From assembly GCA_902570125.1 (NCBI GenBank), contig CACFXK010000001.1:1-64000 (forward strand): a stretch of 64,000 nt of DNA, written 5' to 3'. The position numbers and the translations under genes were made by a program. Source of the DNA: an uncultured Pelagibacteraceae bacterium (lineage in GTDB: Bacteria; Pseudomonadota; Alphaproteobacteria; Pelagibacterales; Pelagibacteraceae). Under the pieces are notes generated by a model that had not been told where the DNA came from, searched no databases, and saw only the letters and a list, made by a program, of their open reading frames with translations. Shown piece by piece: positions 9,317 to 17,878 of the stretch. Position 1 is the stretch's first letter, and each line of letters begins with the position of its first letter.

Positions 9317-9479
9317 AAATATTAATTTAATTGGATGGATTCTATTCATTATTTCTGCGTTGGGTTTTATTATATCAAGTATAGGAAGTTTTTGGGCAAT
9401 GTTCGGTAGTCTTTTTTTTCTTATTGCCTGTATTATCTTTTTAATTCCTTTTTTTAGGAAAGAAGAAAATGAAAAATAA
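9306..9479 (+). CDS. Small two-helix membrane protein, unknown function
   Basis: A 57-aa protein starting at the ATG at 9306 (MSNKNINLIGW); an in-frame TTG nine bases earlier is less likely. It overlaps the end of blh by 11 nt and the start of ispH by 11 nt. It consists of two hydrophobic helices (about residues 8-26 and 30-47) with a short glycine-containing turn and an acidic, lysine-containing tail. I do not recognise the family. Tight overlap on both sides argues that it is a real gene of the same transcript. Confidence 0.6.
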   Translation: MSNKNINLIGWILFIISALGFIISSIGSFWAMFGSLFFLIACIIFLIPFFRKEENEK

Positions 9480-10413
9480 AAATTTGAAAATTATGTTAGC
9501 AGCTCCAAGAGGTTTTTGTGCAGGAGTAGATAGAGCTATAGAGATTGTTAAAAAAAGTATAGAAAAATATGGTGCGCCAGTTTATGTACGCCATGAAATA
9601 GTACACAATAAACATGTAGTTGATAATTTAAAAAAAATTGGAGCTATCTTTATTGAAGAAATTGAGGAGATTAGTGACAAAACAAGGCCAGTTATTTTTT
9701 CTGCTCATGGAGTTCCAAAATCAGTACCAGAGGAAGCAACAAATTTAAAAATGATTTTTGTAGATGCTACATGCCCTTTAGTTTCAAAAGTTCATAGGGA
9801 AGCAGAAAATCTAAATAAGTCAGGTATACATATTTTACTAATTGGTCACAAAAATCATCCAGAAGTGATTGGAACTATGGGTCAACTTCCAGATGGAAAA
9901 ATTGACTTAATCGAAACAATTGAAGATGCGCAAAGATATGAAAAAGGACAAAATGAAAAACTTGCTTATATAACCCAAACAACACTGTCTGTTGACGATA
10001 CTAGAGATATAATAAATGTTTTAAAAGAAAGGTTTCCAGATATTCACGAACCTAAGAAAGATGATATTTGTTACGCAACAACAAATAGGCAAGCAGCTGT
10101 AAAAAAAATAGCTAAAGATTGTGATAATTTTTTTGTTATAGGTAGTAGAAATTCCTCTAATTCAGTAAGATTAGTTGAAGTTGCAAAAAACAATGGTTGT
10201 AGTGATGCCGAATTGATTCATTCAGAAAGTATTTTTCCTATTGAGAAAATTTCAAAATGTAAAACTATAGGTATCTCTTCGGGCGCATCAGCTCCTGAAG
10301 TTTTGGTTAAAGAATTTATAGATAACATTAAAAAAGAATTTACTGTACAAATTGAGGAGGTAGAAATAGTAAAAGAAAACGTTACATTTAAAATCCCAGG
10401 AAAATTGAATTAA
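9469..10413 (+). CDS. ispH: 4-hydroxy-3-methylbut-2-enyl diphosphate reductase
   Basis: Last enzyme of the MEP isoprenoid pathway, an iron-sulfur protein making IPP and DMAPP. The 314-aa protein has the three cluster cysteines in RGFCAGVDRA (Cys17), DATCPLVSKVH and DDICYATTNRQ, plus the catalytic TTNRQ segment. Its location behind the carotenoid/retinal genes is sensible because it supplies the C5 units for carotenoid and quinone synthesis. It ends with a 1-nt overlap into the next gene. Confidence 0.96.
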   Translation: MKNKNLKIMLAAPRGFCAGVDRAIEIVKKSIEKYGAPVYVRHEIVHNKHVVDNLKKIGAIFIEEIEEISDKTRPVIFSAHGVPKSVPEEATNLKMIFVDATCPLVSKVHREAENLNKSGIHILLIGHKNHPEVIGTMGQLPDGKIDLIETIEDAQRYEKGQNEKLAYITQTTLSVDDTRDIINVLKERFPDIHEPKKDDICYATTNRQAAVKKIAKDCDNFFVIGSRNSSNSVRLVEVAKNNGCSDAELIHSESIFPIEKISKCKTIGISSGASAPEVLVKEFIDNIKKEFTVQIEEVEIVKENVTFKIPGKLN

Positions 10414-11378
10414 TGGCTGTATATACTAGAATTAATGAGAGTGATTTAAGCTTAATAGAGAAAACCTATAAAATAGGAAATATTTTATCATTTTCAGGGA
10501 TAAAAAAAGGTATTGAAAACACTAATTACTTAATAAGAACAAAGAATAAAAAAATAATACTGACTATTTTTGAAAAAAGAGTTCAAAAAAAAGATTTACC
10601 TTTTTTTATGGACCTTATGTTTGGCTTATCTAGACAAAAAATTAAATGTCCAGAGCCTATTAAAAATAAAAAAGGTAAATATTTATTTAAGATTAAAAAT
10701 AAAACTGCATGTTTGGTAAGCTTTCTTGAAGGAAAGGATAAAATCAATTTGACAAACAAAGATTGCTACGATGTGGGAAAAAATGCAGCTTTATTACATT
10801 TAGCTGCTAGGAAATTAAGCTTATACAGAAAAAATTCTTTGTCGGTTAATTCTTGGGGACCGTTGCTTAATAGAATAGACAAAAGAATTGATAAACTTTC
10901 AGGTGATTTAATAAATATTATGAAGAATGATTTATTTGATATCAAAAAAAAATGGCCAAAGAGTATGCCCAAAGGAATAATTCATAGTGATCTTTTTACA
11001 GATAATATTTTTTTCTATAAAAAAAAATATTATGGATTAATTGATTTTTATTTTTCTGCAAATGATTTCTTAGCATATGAATTAGCCACATGTGTAAATG
11101 CATTATGTTTTAAGAAAAGAAATAAAGTTTTTGTGCTAGACAAAAATAAATCTGCTCAATTATTAAGAGGTTACCAATCAATACGTAAACTTACTATCAT
11201 AGAAAAGAATAATTTTAATACTTTATGTAGAGGATCAGCTTTAAGATATCTTCTTACAAGATCATATGATTACCTAAATACTCCAAAAAAGGCATTGATA
11301 AAAATAAAAGATCCAAAAGAATATTTAGATAAATTAAATTATCATAGAAAATTAAATTCTTTTAAGGATTATGGCTAA
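10413..11378 (+). CDS. thrB: Homoserine kinase, aminoglycoside-phosphotransferase type
   Basis: Phosphorylates homoserine for threonine synthesis. The 321-aa protein has the APH-fold catalytic loop HSDLFTDNIFF and the metal-binding LIDFYFS motif, with an N-terminal GIENTNYLIRT segment typical of the alphaproteobacterial ThrB family. It sits between ispH and rnhA with 1-nt overlaps; the ispH-thrB-rnhA order is common in alphaproteobacteria. Threonine synthase (thrC) is encoded close by on the opposite strand at 12315-13685. Confidence 0.88.
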   Translation: MAVYTRINESDLSLIEKTYKIGNILSFSGIKKGIENTNYLIRTKNKKIILTIFEKRVQKKDLPFFMDLMFGLSRQKIKCPEPIKNKKGKYLFKIKNKTACLVSFLEGKDKINLTNKDCYDVGKNAALLHLAARKLSLYRKNSLSVNSWGPLLNRIDKRIDKLSGDLINIMKNDLFDIKKKWPKSMPKGIIHSDLFTDNIFFYKKKYYGLIDFYFSANDFLAYELATCVNALCFKKRNKVFVLDKNKSAQLLRGYQSIRKLTIIEKNNFNTLCRGSALRYLLTRSYDYLNTPKKALIKIKDPKEYLDKLNYHRKLNSFKDYG

Positions 11379-11800
11379 TGATAAAAATCTATACTGATGG
11401 ATCGTGCTTGGGTAATCCAGGAAATGGTGGATGGGCTGCAATTATTATAGATGATAAAAAGAAGACCCATATAAGAGGTAGCAAAAAAGATACCACAAAT
11501 AATCAAATGGAATTACTTGCTCCAATAAAAGCTCTTAAAAAAATTCCTAAAGGAAGTAATGTGCAGATTTTCACAGACTCTAGATATGTAAAATCAGGAA
11601 TAACAGAGTGGATACATAATTGGAAAAAAAATGGTTGGAAAAATGCAAATAAACAACCTGTAAAAAATAAAGACCTCTGGACTGAATTGGATCTTTTGAC
11701 TAATGAATTTAAAATAAAATGGATTTGGGTGAAGGGTCACTCTACAGATTCTTTAAACAACGAAGTAGATTTAATCGCTAGAGAAGCTGCAAACTCCTAA
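11378..11800 (+). CDS. rnhA: Ribonuclease HI
   Basis: Removes RNA from RNA-DNA hybrids. The 140-aa protein shows the DEDD active site: Asp7 in IYTDGSCLGNPG, Glu in QMELLAP, Asp in FTDSRY and Asp in NNEVDLIARE. The WIHNWKKNGWK basic handle is also present. Length is normal. It ends the long rightward run; the next gene faces it. Confidence 0.95.
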   Translation: MIKIYTDGSCLGNPGNGGWAAIIIDDKKKTHIRGSKKDTTNNQMELLAPIKALKKIPKGSNVQIFTDSRYVKSGITEWIHNWKKNGWKNANKQPVKNKDLWTELDLLTNEFKIKWIWVKGHSTDSLNNEVDLIAREAANS

Positions 11801-11832
11801 CGGGATACCTGGCAACAGAACGCCCCTTCTTG

Positions 11833-12318
11833 CTAAATAATACCTAAAATTCCCTCTGCAGAGGATACTCCACAATTTTTAGTTTCCTCTTCCTCTTGGA
11901 TATTTTGAACTTGAAGATTTTCTATTACCATTGCATAACGGCTTGATCTCATTCCCATACCTTTTGAGTTTCTATCAACTTCGGCACCAATAAGCTTAGT
12001 AAATGACAAATAAGGATCAGCTAACATATTTATATTTTCTCCTATATTATTCGCCTTACCCCAAGCATTCATTACATAGGGGTCATTAACAGCTAGGCAA
12101 AATATTTTATCAATACCTTTATCTAAAATTTGTTGAGCATTTTTAACGTAACCTGGTAAATGAAATTTAGAGCATGTAGCTGTAAATGCACCAGGCAAAC
12201 CAAACAATATTATTTTTTTTGATCCTAAAACCTCAGATATATTTTGTTCCTTAGGTTCACCATCAACTAAATGGAAGATTTTTACGTCAGGGATTTGATC
12301 GTTTACTTTTAACTTCAT
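11833..12318 (-). CDS. Peroxiredoxin, Prx5/AHP1 type
   Basis: Thiol peroxidase that reduces hydroperoxides. The 161-aa protein has the PGAFTATC motif with peroxidatic Cys49 and a second cysteine near residue 149 in KNCGVSS that could resolve the sulfenic acid. It lacks the fused glutaredoxin domain that some bacterial Prx5 proteins carry. It starts within the last codons of thrC (4-nt overlap) and is last in the leftward cox-ctaB-thrC run, so it may be co-expressed with the oxidase. Confidence 0.9.
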   Translation of the reverse strand: MKLKVNDQIPDVKIFHLVDGEPKEQNISEVLGSKKIILFGLPGAFTATCSKFHLPGYVKNAQQILDKGIDKIFCLAVNDPYVMNAWGKANNIGENINMLADPYLSFTKLIGAEVDRNSKGMGMRSSRYAMVIENLQVQNIQEEEETKNCGVSSAEGILGII

Positions 12319-13685
12319 AATTTACTTTTAACGAAATTTTTAACTGCCTCTGTATCATTTTTTAATAGTTGAAAATTTTCCTCTTTACTATGAACATATT
12401 GTAGCTCTTTAGGCAGTTCTTCATGTTTATTTATAGCCTTATCTGTAGCAGCTGGAAATTTACATGGATGTGCGGTAGATAAAACTACACAATCACTAAA
12501 ATTTAGCTTATTTGCAGCCCCTACTCCAACTGCAGTATGAGGATCTAATATGACACTACTTTTGTCAAAATGTTGTTTGATAATTTCTAAAGTTTCATTT
12601 TCATCACAACTTTCTGAAATAAAATCTTTTTGGATAATGTCTAAGTTTGATTTTTCTATTTTATATTCATTATTCTTAACTTTTTTCATTATATCTGCTG
12701 TGATTTTAGAGTTAGAATTATTCACATAATAAATTAATCTTTCAAAATTACTTGCTAACTGAATATCCATACTTGGAGACAGTGTTTCTTTTACTTTTTT
12801 TGAAACATAATCACCTTTAGATATTGCTCTATGCAAAATATCGTTTTCATTAGTTGCAACTATTAGTTTATCTATAGGTAATCCCATTTGTTTTGCAAGG
12901 TATCCTGCAAAAACGTCTCCAAAGTTTCCTGTGGGAACTGAAAAAGATATAGGTTTATCGCTATCAAGTTTGAAATAAGTATAAAAATAATAAACAGCTT
13001 GGGCAATTATTCTTGCCCAATTAATTGAATTTACTCCAGACATATTTATAGATTTTGAAAAATCTAAATCTGAAAACATTTGCTTTACTATATTTTGGCA
13101 ATCATCAAAATTTCCGTCAATTGCAATATTGAAAACATTTTCATCCTCAACTGTTGTCATTAACTTTCTTTGTACTGGTGAAATTCTATTATTAGGATGT
13201 AAGACAAAAATATTTAAGTTAGATTTGCCTCTAATTGCATCTATAGCGGCAGCTCCTGTATCACCTGAAGTTGCTACAACAATATTAATTTTTTTCTCAT
13301 TTTTACTTAAATAATATTCATACAAATTTCCAATGAACTGCATTGCAATATCTTTAAATGCTAATGTTGGACCATGAAATAACTCTAATAACTTCAAATC
13401 ACCAACATTTGAAATTTTAACAACATCTTTTTCTCTGAAAGTTGAATAAGATTTTTTAATTAATGATGAAAGATCATCTTTTGAAATAAAGTCTGATGAA
13501 AATTGATTTATTATTTCAGTAGATAAATCATTATAATTTAGCCTCTTAAGATCAGATAGGTCTTCTGGAGAAAATTTTTTTAAAGATGTAGGCACATAAA
13601 GTCCACCATCATCAGCTAATCCTTTGATGAAAACATCCCCAAAATTGTATTCTTTTGAATTATTTCTAGTACTTACGTATCTCAT
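12315..13685 (-). CDS. thrC: Threonine synthase
   Basis: PLP enzyme that converts O-phosphohomoserine to threonine. The protein is about 456 aa from the ATG at 13685 (MRYVSTRN), which matches the family start; an in-frame ATG five codons earlier at 13700 is also possible and has an AGGA close upstream. The PLP lysine is in LAFKDIAMQF (residue 111), and the phosphate-binding SGDTGAAA loop follows. It lies downstream of ctaB with a short gap and overlaps the peroxiredoxin start. Confidence 0.94.
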   Translation of the reverse strand: MRYVSTRNNSKEYNFGDVFIKGLADDGGLYVPTSLKKFSPEDLSDLKRLNYNDLSTEIINQFSSDFISKDDLSSLIKKSYSTFREKDVVKISNVGDLKLLELFHGPTLAFKDIAMQFIGNLYEYYLSKNEKKINIVVATSGDTGAAAIDAIRGKSNLNIFVLHPNNRISPVQRKLMTTVEDENVFNIAIDGNFDDCQNIVKQMFSDLDFSKSINMSGVNSINWARIIAQAVYYFYTYFKLDSDKPISFSVPTGNFGDVFAGYLAKQMGLPIDKLIVATNENDILHRAISKGDYVSKKVKETLSPSMDIQLASNFERLIYYVNNSNSKITADIMKKVKNNEYKIEKSNLDIIQKDFISESCDENETLEIIKQHFDKSSVILDPHTAVGVGAANKLNFSDCVVLSTAHPCKFPAATDKAINKHEELPKELQYVHSKEENFQLLKNDTEAVKNFVKSKL

Positions 13686-13725
13686 GAATTTTTTTACCAT
13701 TTTCCTATAAAATAAATAGGATTAT

Positions 13726-14640
13726 TTATTTTATAATCTGGTCTACCAAAAATAAAACAAAAAGCAAAAATAAGTAAAAAATTGAGTAAGAAAATACCTT
13801 TTTAGCCTTCTTTATTTCAAATTTATTTTTTTTGAACTTAAGAAGATCATAACAAACATAGTTGTAATAAAATGTAAGTATTAATGAAAATATTAAGAAT
13901 GTTTTACCTGCAAAACCAATATAATATGGTAATATTACTACTGGAAGCATTATTAAAGAATAAACAAATATATTTTTCTTCGTTTCCTCAATACCATTGG
14001 TAATAGGTAGCATAGGAATTTTAGCCTTCTGATAATCGTCTGCTTTGTAAAGGCTCAATGCCCAAAAATGAGATGGGGTCCAAAAGAAAATGATTAAGAA
14101 AAATGTTATCGGTTCTAATGTTAATGAGTTAGTAGCTATAGTCCAACCTATAACCGGTGGCAATGCACCTGACGCGCCTCCTATAACAATATTTTGAGGA
14201 GTTTTTCTCTTTAACCATATCGTGTAAACAAAGACGTAAAATGCGATCGTAATTGATAACAAAATAGCTGATGTTAAATTTGAAAAATAATAAAGTCCAA
14301 CCACAGATACTATCGATAATAGTGTTCCAAATAATAAAGCATGCTCCCTGTTAACCTTTCCAGTAGGGATAGGTCTAAGACAGGTTCTTGTCATTAATTT
14401 ATCAAGATCAGCCTCGTACCACATATTTAATGCACCCGCAGCACCTGCTCCCATCGTTACAAAGAAAATCGCAATTATTGAATTAAAAAAAGAAACCGAT
14501 GCAGGGGCTGTAAGTAACCCAACAGCACAAGTAAAAATGACCAAAGACATTACTCTTGGCTTCATTAATAGTAATAAATACTTAGAATAAGATAGAAAAC
14601 TTATAGAAACTGATTTTTTTTTAATTGTATTTGCAGTCAC
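13726..14640 (-). CDS. ctaB: Protoheme IX farnesyltransferase (heme O synthase)
   Basis: Adds a farnesyl group to heme b for the terminal oxidase. The 304-aa protein has about eight membrane helices. The UbiA-type aspartate motif is visible in MWYEADLDKLMTRT, with LRPIPTGKV following. The best start is a GTG at 14640, 2 nt after the stop of the preceding gene; the LLLMKPRVMSLV segment near residue 22 matches the family. Heme A synthase (ctaA) and Cox11 (ctaG) are not in the window. Confidence 0.93.
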   Translation of the reverse strand: MTANTIKKKSVSISFLSYSKYLLLLMKPRVMSLVIFTCAVGLLTAPASVSFFNSIIAIFFVTMGAGAAGALNMWYEADLDKLMTRTCLRPIPTGKVNREHALLFGTLLSIVSVVGLYYFSNLTSAILLSITIAFYVFVYTIWLKRKTPQNIVIGGASGALPPVIGWTIATNSLTLEPITFFLIIFFWTPSHFWALSLYKADDYQKAKIPMLPITNGIEETKKNIFVYSLIMLPVVILPYYIGFAGKTFLIFSLILTFYYNYVCYDLLKFKKNKFEIKKAKKVFSYSIFYLFLLFVLFLVDQIIK

Positions 14641-14642
14641 TA

Positions 14643-14906
14643 TTACTCAACATTTAGTGAAACAAATATTACAAGTAATATAACGCCTGCTATTAAAATA
14701 TGATTTCCAAGATCGAATATACCTACTTTGCTATTTTTTTTATCAATTAATCTTCTACTTAAAGGTATTTGATCATAAGGATTTATTGTGACCTTATCGC
14801 CTTGTTCTTTTTGGTTTTCAACTTTTACCGAATAGCCAAACCAAACTATATAAATGAAAAAAACAAATAAAATTAGGAAAAAAGCTAAATATCCGTAAGC
14901 ATCCAT
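14643..14906 (-). CDS. Small membrane protein in the cytochrome oxidase operon
   Basis: An 87-aa protein with a hydrophobic helix at each end (about residues 6-27 and 65-84) joined by a polar loop containing NPYDQIPLSRRLIDKKN. I do not recognise a named family. It lies between the subunit IV gene (1-nt gap) and ctaB (2-nt gap), so it is almost certainly co-transcribed with the oxidase. A structural accessory subunit or assembly factor is a reasonable inference, but nothing in the sequence proves it. Confidence 0.7.
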   Translation of the reverse strand: MDAYGYLAFFLILFVFFIYIVWFGYSVKVENQKEQGDKVTINPYDQIPLSRRLIDKKNSKVGIFDLGNHILIAGVILLVIFVSLNVE

Positions 14907-14907
14907 A

Positions 14908-15267
14908 TTAAGCTCCCCCTACTACAAAATAGAAGAATCTTGAAAATAGCGTATATTTAAATTCTGCAGTCATTAAAAATATAAAACACGCAATTGCTGT
15001 CATTGGCCATAATAGAACATTTACTAAGGCATATCTTTCCCAAAACAAGTGCATGAAAAAGGCCATAATTAACCCTGCTTTTAAAAACATAAAGAATAAT
15101 ATTAGTGACCATCTCAACATTCCTTGAAATTGATACCAGTCAACCATATACGAAAAGAAACTTAGAACAAATAACAACAGCCATATCCAAAGATAAATTC
15201 CTATCTTTTGAGTACTAGTTTGATCTTCTTTTTTAGTTGTCTCGTTCATTTTGTTAGTCTCTTCCAT
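14908..15267 (-). CDS. Cytochrome c oxidase subunit IV-like protein
   Basis: A 119-aa membrane protein with three predicted helices (about residues 24-43, 52-73 and 81-105) and the FMFLKAGLIMAFFMHLFWERY segment, shown here only in part as FLKAGLIMAFFMHL. That lysine-, alanine- and MHL-containing helix is typical of prokaryotic cytochrome oxidase subunit IV (CoxD/CyoD-like). It follows subunit III by 8 nt. Subunit IV is not catalytic and probably stabilises the complex. Confidence 0.82.
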   Translation of the reverse strand: MEETNKMNETTKKEDQTSTQKIGIYLWIWLLLFVLSFFSYMVDWYQFQGMLRWSLILFFMFLKAGLIMAFFMHLFWERYALVNVLLWPMTAIACFIFLMTAEFKYTLFSRFFYFVVGGA

Positions 15268-15275
15268 ATTTTATT

Positions 15276-15986
15276 TTACCACAAATAGAAAAATGCAAAA
15301 ATGAAAACCCAAACTAGATCTACGAAGTGCCAATAAAGACCTAATATTTCAATTTCAACATAATCCCCTTTCATTTTAGTAAACCAGCCTCTTTTTTTAC
15401 TCTCATAATGACCAGCAAAGACTTTATAAGTGTAAATAAATAAGAAAATTACCCCAATAGAGACATGGAAACCATGAAAACCTGTTATCATAAAAAAGAA
15501 AGAACCAAACTGTGATGCACCAAAAGGATTTCCCCAAGGTCTAACACCTTCATGAATTAGTTTAGACCACTCAAATACTTGCATTCCTACAAAAGTAAGA
15601 CCACCTACAGCAGTAGCTAGAATTAGCCAACCACACATTTTACGATTTTTTTCGTAACCATATTTAACTGCTAAAGCCATTGTTCCACTACTTGTGATCA
15701 ATACAAAAGTCATTATCGCAATAAGTAAAAGTGGTACAGGTACACCTCCCACATATAAAGAAAAAACTTCACTAGTGTTAGGCCAATCAACAATTGTTGA
15801 TCCTCTACCTTTCATATAAGAAATTAAAAAACAGCTAAATACAAAAGTATCACTCAATAAAAAGATCCACATCATGGCTTTACCCCAATGCACACCTTTA
15901 AACATTGTTTGGTCTGAACCAGTGTCAGACGCCATGCCCTTAAACCCAGGTTTAAGTTCGAAGCCGTCTATTTTTTGTTCAGACAT
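15276..15986 (-). CDS. ctaE: Cytochrome c oxidase subunit III
   Basis: Core membrane subunit III of the aa3-type oxidase. The 236-aa protein has about five to seven helices, with family features GVHWGKAMMWIFLLSDTFVF near the N-terminus, GMQVFEWSKLIHEG in the middle, FHGFHVSIGV and a C-terminal GLYWHFVDLVWVFIF. These match the heme-copper oxidase subunit III family well. It is third in the operon after subunits II and I, 10 nt downstream of subunit I. Confidence 0.95.
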   Translation of the reverse strand: MSEQKIDGFELKPGFKGMASDTGSDQTMFKGVHWGKAMMWIFLLSDTFVFSCFLISYMKGRGSTIVDWPNTSEVFSLYVGGVPVPLLLIAIMTFVLITSSGTMALAVKYGYEKNRKMCGWLILATAVGGLTFVGMQVFEWSKLIHEGVRPWGNPFGASQFGSFFFMITGFHGFHVSIGVIFLFIYTYKVFAGHYESKKRGWFTKMKGDYVEIEILGLYWHFVDLVWVFIFAFFYLW

Positions 15987-15996
15987 TATTTTTCTC

Positions 15997-17835
15997 TTAA
16001 GTTTTCTCTACTTCTGTGTGTATTACTTCACTAGGTGCTGTTGTTTGTGGAATAAAGTCATCCTTTGCTCCTGGAACACTAAAGTCGTAAGGCCATCTGT
16101 GAACAACTGGAAGTCTTTCACCAAAGTTACCATGTTCTGGTGGAACAGTAGAAGTATACCATTCAAGTGAATTGGCTTTCCAAGGGTTTTGTTCAGCTTT
16201 TTTACCTGTTTTTAATGTTTTAATGATATTGAAAACTAAAATAAACTGTGCTGCACCAACTATAAATGCTGCAATACTTATAAATTCGTTCATTCCAACC
16301 GCTGATGTCATATACGGACTATCATACATTTCAAAATATCTTCTAGGAACTCCGATAAAACCTAGGTAGTGCATTGGAAAATATATTGAGTATGCTCCTA
16401 AGAAAGTAATCCAGAAGTGCCATTTTCCTAGACCTTCATGTAACATTTTTCCAGCTACTAATGGGAACCAATGATAAACAGCGCCCATAATAACCATTAA
16501 TGGTGCAATACCCATGACCATATGGAAGTGGGCTATTACAAAGTATGTATCAGATAATGGAACATCAACTGAAACATTTCCTAAAAATATTCCAGTAATT
16601 CCACCATTTACAAATGTAACGATAAATCCTAGACACCATAACATTACAGTATTAATTCTAATATTTCCTCTCCATAAAGTAAGTATCCAATTATAAACTT
16701 TCATGGCTGTCGGAACAGCGATAATTAATGTCGTTGTTGCAAAGAAAAATCCAAACCAAGGGTTCATACCGCTAACGTACATGTGGTGAGCCCATACAAA
16801 GAAACTTAAACCTCCAATACCAACAATTGCCCAAACCATCATTCTGTAACCAAATATGTTTTTTCTTGCATGAACTGATATCAAGTCAGAAACTATTCCA
16901 AATGCAGGTAATGCAACAATGTAAACTTCAGGGTGTCCAAAGAACCAAAACAAGTGTTGGAAAAGTATTGGGCTTCCTCCACCATATTCAAGAACCTCAC
17001 CCGCCTTTAATATTGTTGGCATAAAGAAACTTGTTTGTAAAACCTTATCTAATGTCATCATTATTGCGCTAACTAGTAGAGCTGGGAATGCTAACATTGC
17101 AAGTACGGTTGCTGTAAAAATACCCCAAACTGTTAAAGGCATTCTCATTAAAGTCATTCCTCTAGTTCTAGCTTGAAGAATAGTAATCATATAATTTAGT
17201 CCACCCATTGTGAAACCAATCACAAATAAAGATAAAGATATAAGCATTAGAAGTATTCCCATGCCTGATCCCGGAGTTCCTTCTAAAATTGTTTGAGGAG
17301 GATATAAAGTCCATCCTGCTCCTGTTGGTCCACCTGGAACAAAGAAACTTGCCATTAAAACTGCAACTGCAACAAAAAACATCCAGAAGCTAAGCATATT
17401 GACATATGGGAAAACCATATCTCTTGCTCCTACCATAAGTGGAATTAAATAATTCCCAAAGCCTCCGAGAAATAGTGCAGTTAAAAAATAAACTACCATG
17501 ATCATACCATGCATAGTTACAAATTGATAATAATGTTCTGCTGTCATGAAACCTGCTAATTCTGGAAAACCTAATTGAAGTCTCATTAACCAAGATAAAA
17601 TTAAACCTACAATTCCAGTAAATACTGCAGTTAAGAAATATTGTACTCCGATAACTTTTGCATCCTGGCAAAAAACCCATTTTTCGATAAAACTATGTCC
17701 ATGATATAATTCTTGCTCACCAACTTCTGCTGGTCTTACGTAATCTATATCCGGATTAACAGAACCAGTTGAACCATCCATTACTTCTGATGACTGGGCT
17801 TGATATGATTTATTGTTATCGTATTCGTCTGACAT
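15997..17835 (-). CDS. ctaD: Cytochrome c oxidase subunit I
   Basis: Catalytic subunit of an A1-type aa3 oxidase that reduces oxygen and pumps protons. The 612-aa protein has twelve membrane helices. The Cu-B histidine and cross-linked tyrosine are in GHPEVYIVALP, the two further Cu-B histidines in WAHHMYVSGM, and the heme ligands in AHFHMVMG. The GHPEV motif and the VPTAMKVYNW segment support intact D and K channels. The protein has a hydrophilic N-terminal extension of about 55 residues before the first helix, longer than in many homologues. Confidence 0.97.
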   Translation of the reverse strand: MSDEYDNNKSYQAQSSEVMDGSTGSVNPDIDYVRPAEVGEQELYHGHSFIEKWVFCQDAKVIGVQYFLTAVFTGIVGLILSWLMRLQLGFPELAGFMTAEHYYQFVTMHGMIMVVYFLTALFLGGFGNYLIPLMVGARDMVFPYVNMLSFWMFFVAVAVLMASFFVPGGPTGAGWTLYPPQTILEGTPGSGMGILLMLISLSLFVIGFTMGGLNYMITILQARTRGMTLMRMPLTVWGIFTATVLAMLAFPALLVSAIMMTLDKVLQTSFFMPTILKAGEVLEYGGGSPILFQHLFWFFGHPEVYIVALPAFGIVSDLISVHARKNIFGYRMMVWAIVGIGGLSFFVWAHHMYVSGMNPWFGFFFATTTLIIAVPTAMKVYNWILTLWRGNIRINTVMLWCLGFIVTFVNGGITGIFLGNVSVDVPLSDTYFVIAHFHMVMGIAPLMVIMGAVYHWFPLVAGKMLHEGLGKWHFWITFLGAYSIYFPMHYLGFIGVPRRYFEMYDSPYMTSAVGMNEFISIAAFIVGAAQFILVFNIIKTLKTGKKAEQNPWKANSLEWYTSTVPPEHGNFGERLPVVHRWPYDFSVPGAKDDFIPQTTAPSEVIHTEVEKT

Positions 17836-17878
17836 ATTTTTATCCTCTATATATATTTTTTTTTAAATTAATAAATTG

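Noticed and set aside
17390-17680. A 96-aa open frame on the same strand inside ctaD, as a possible frameshift.
   Set aside because: ctaD reads through without interruption with all heme and copper ligands in place; this is an out-of-frame shadow.
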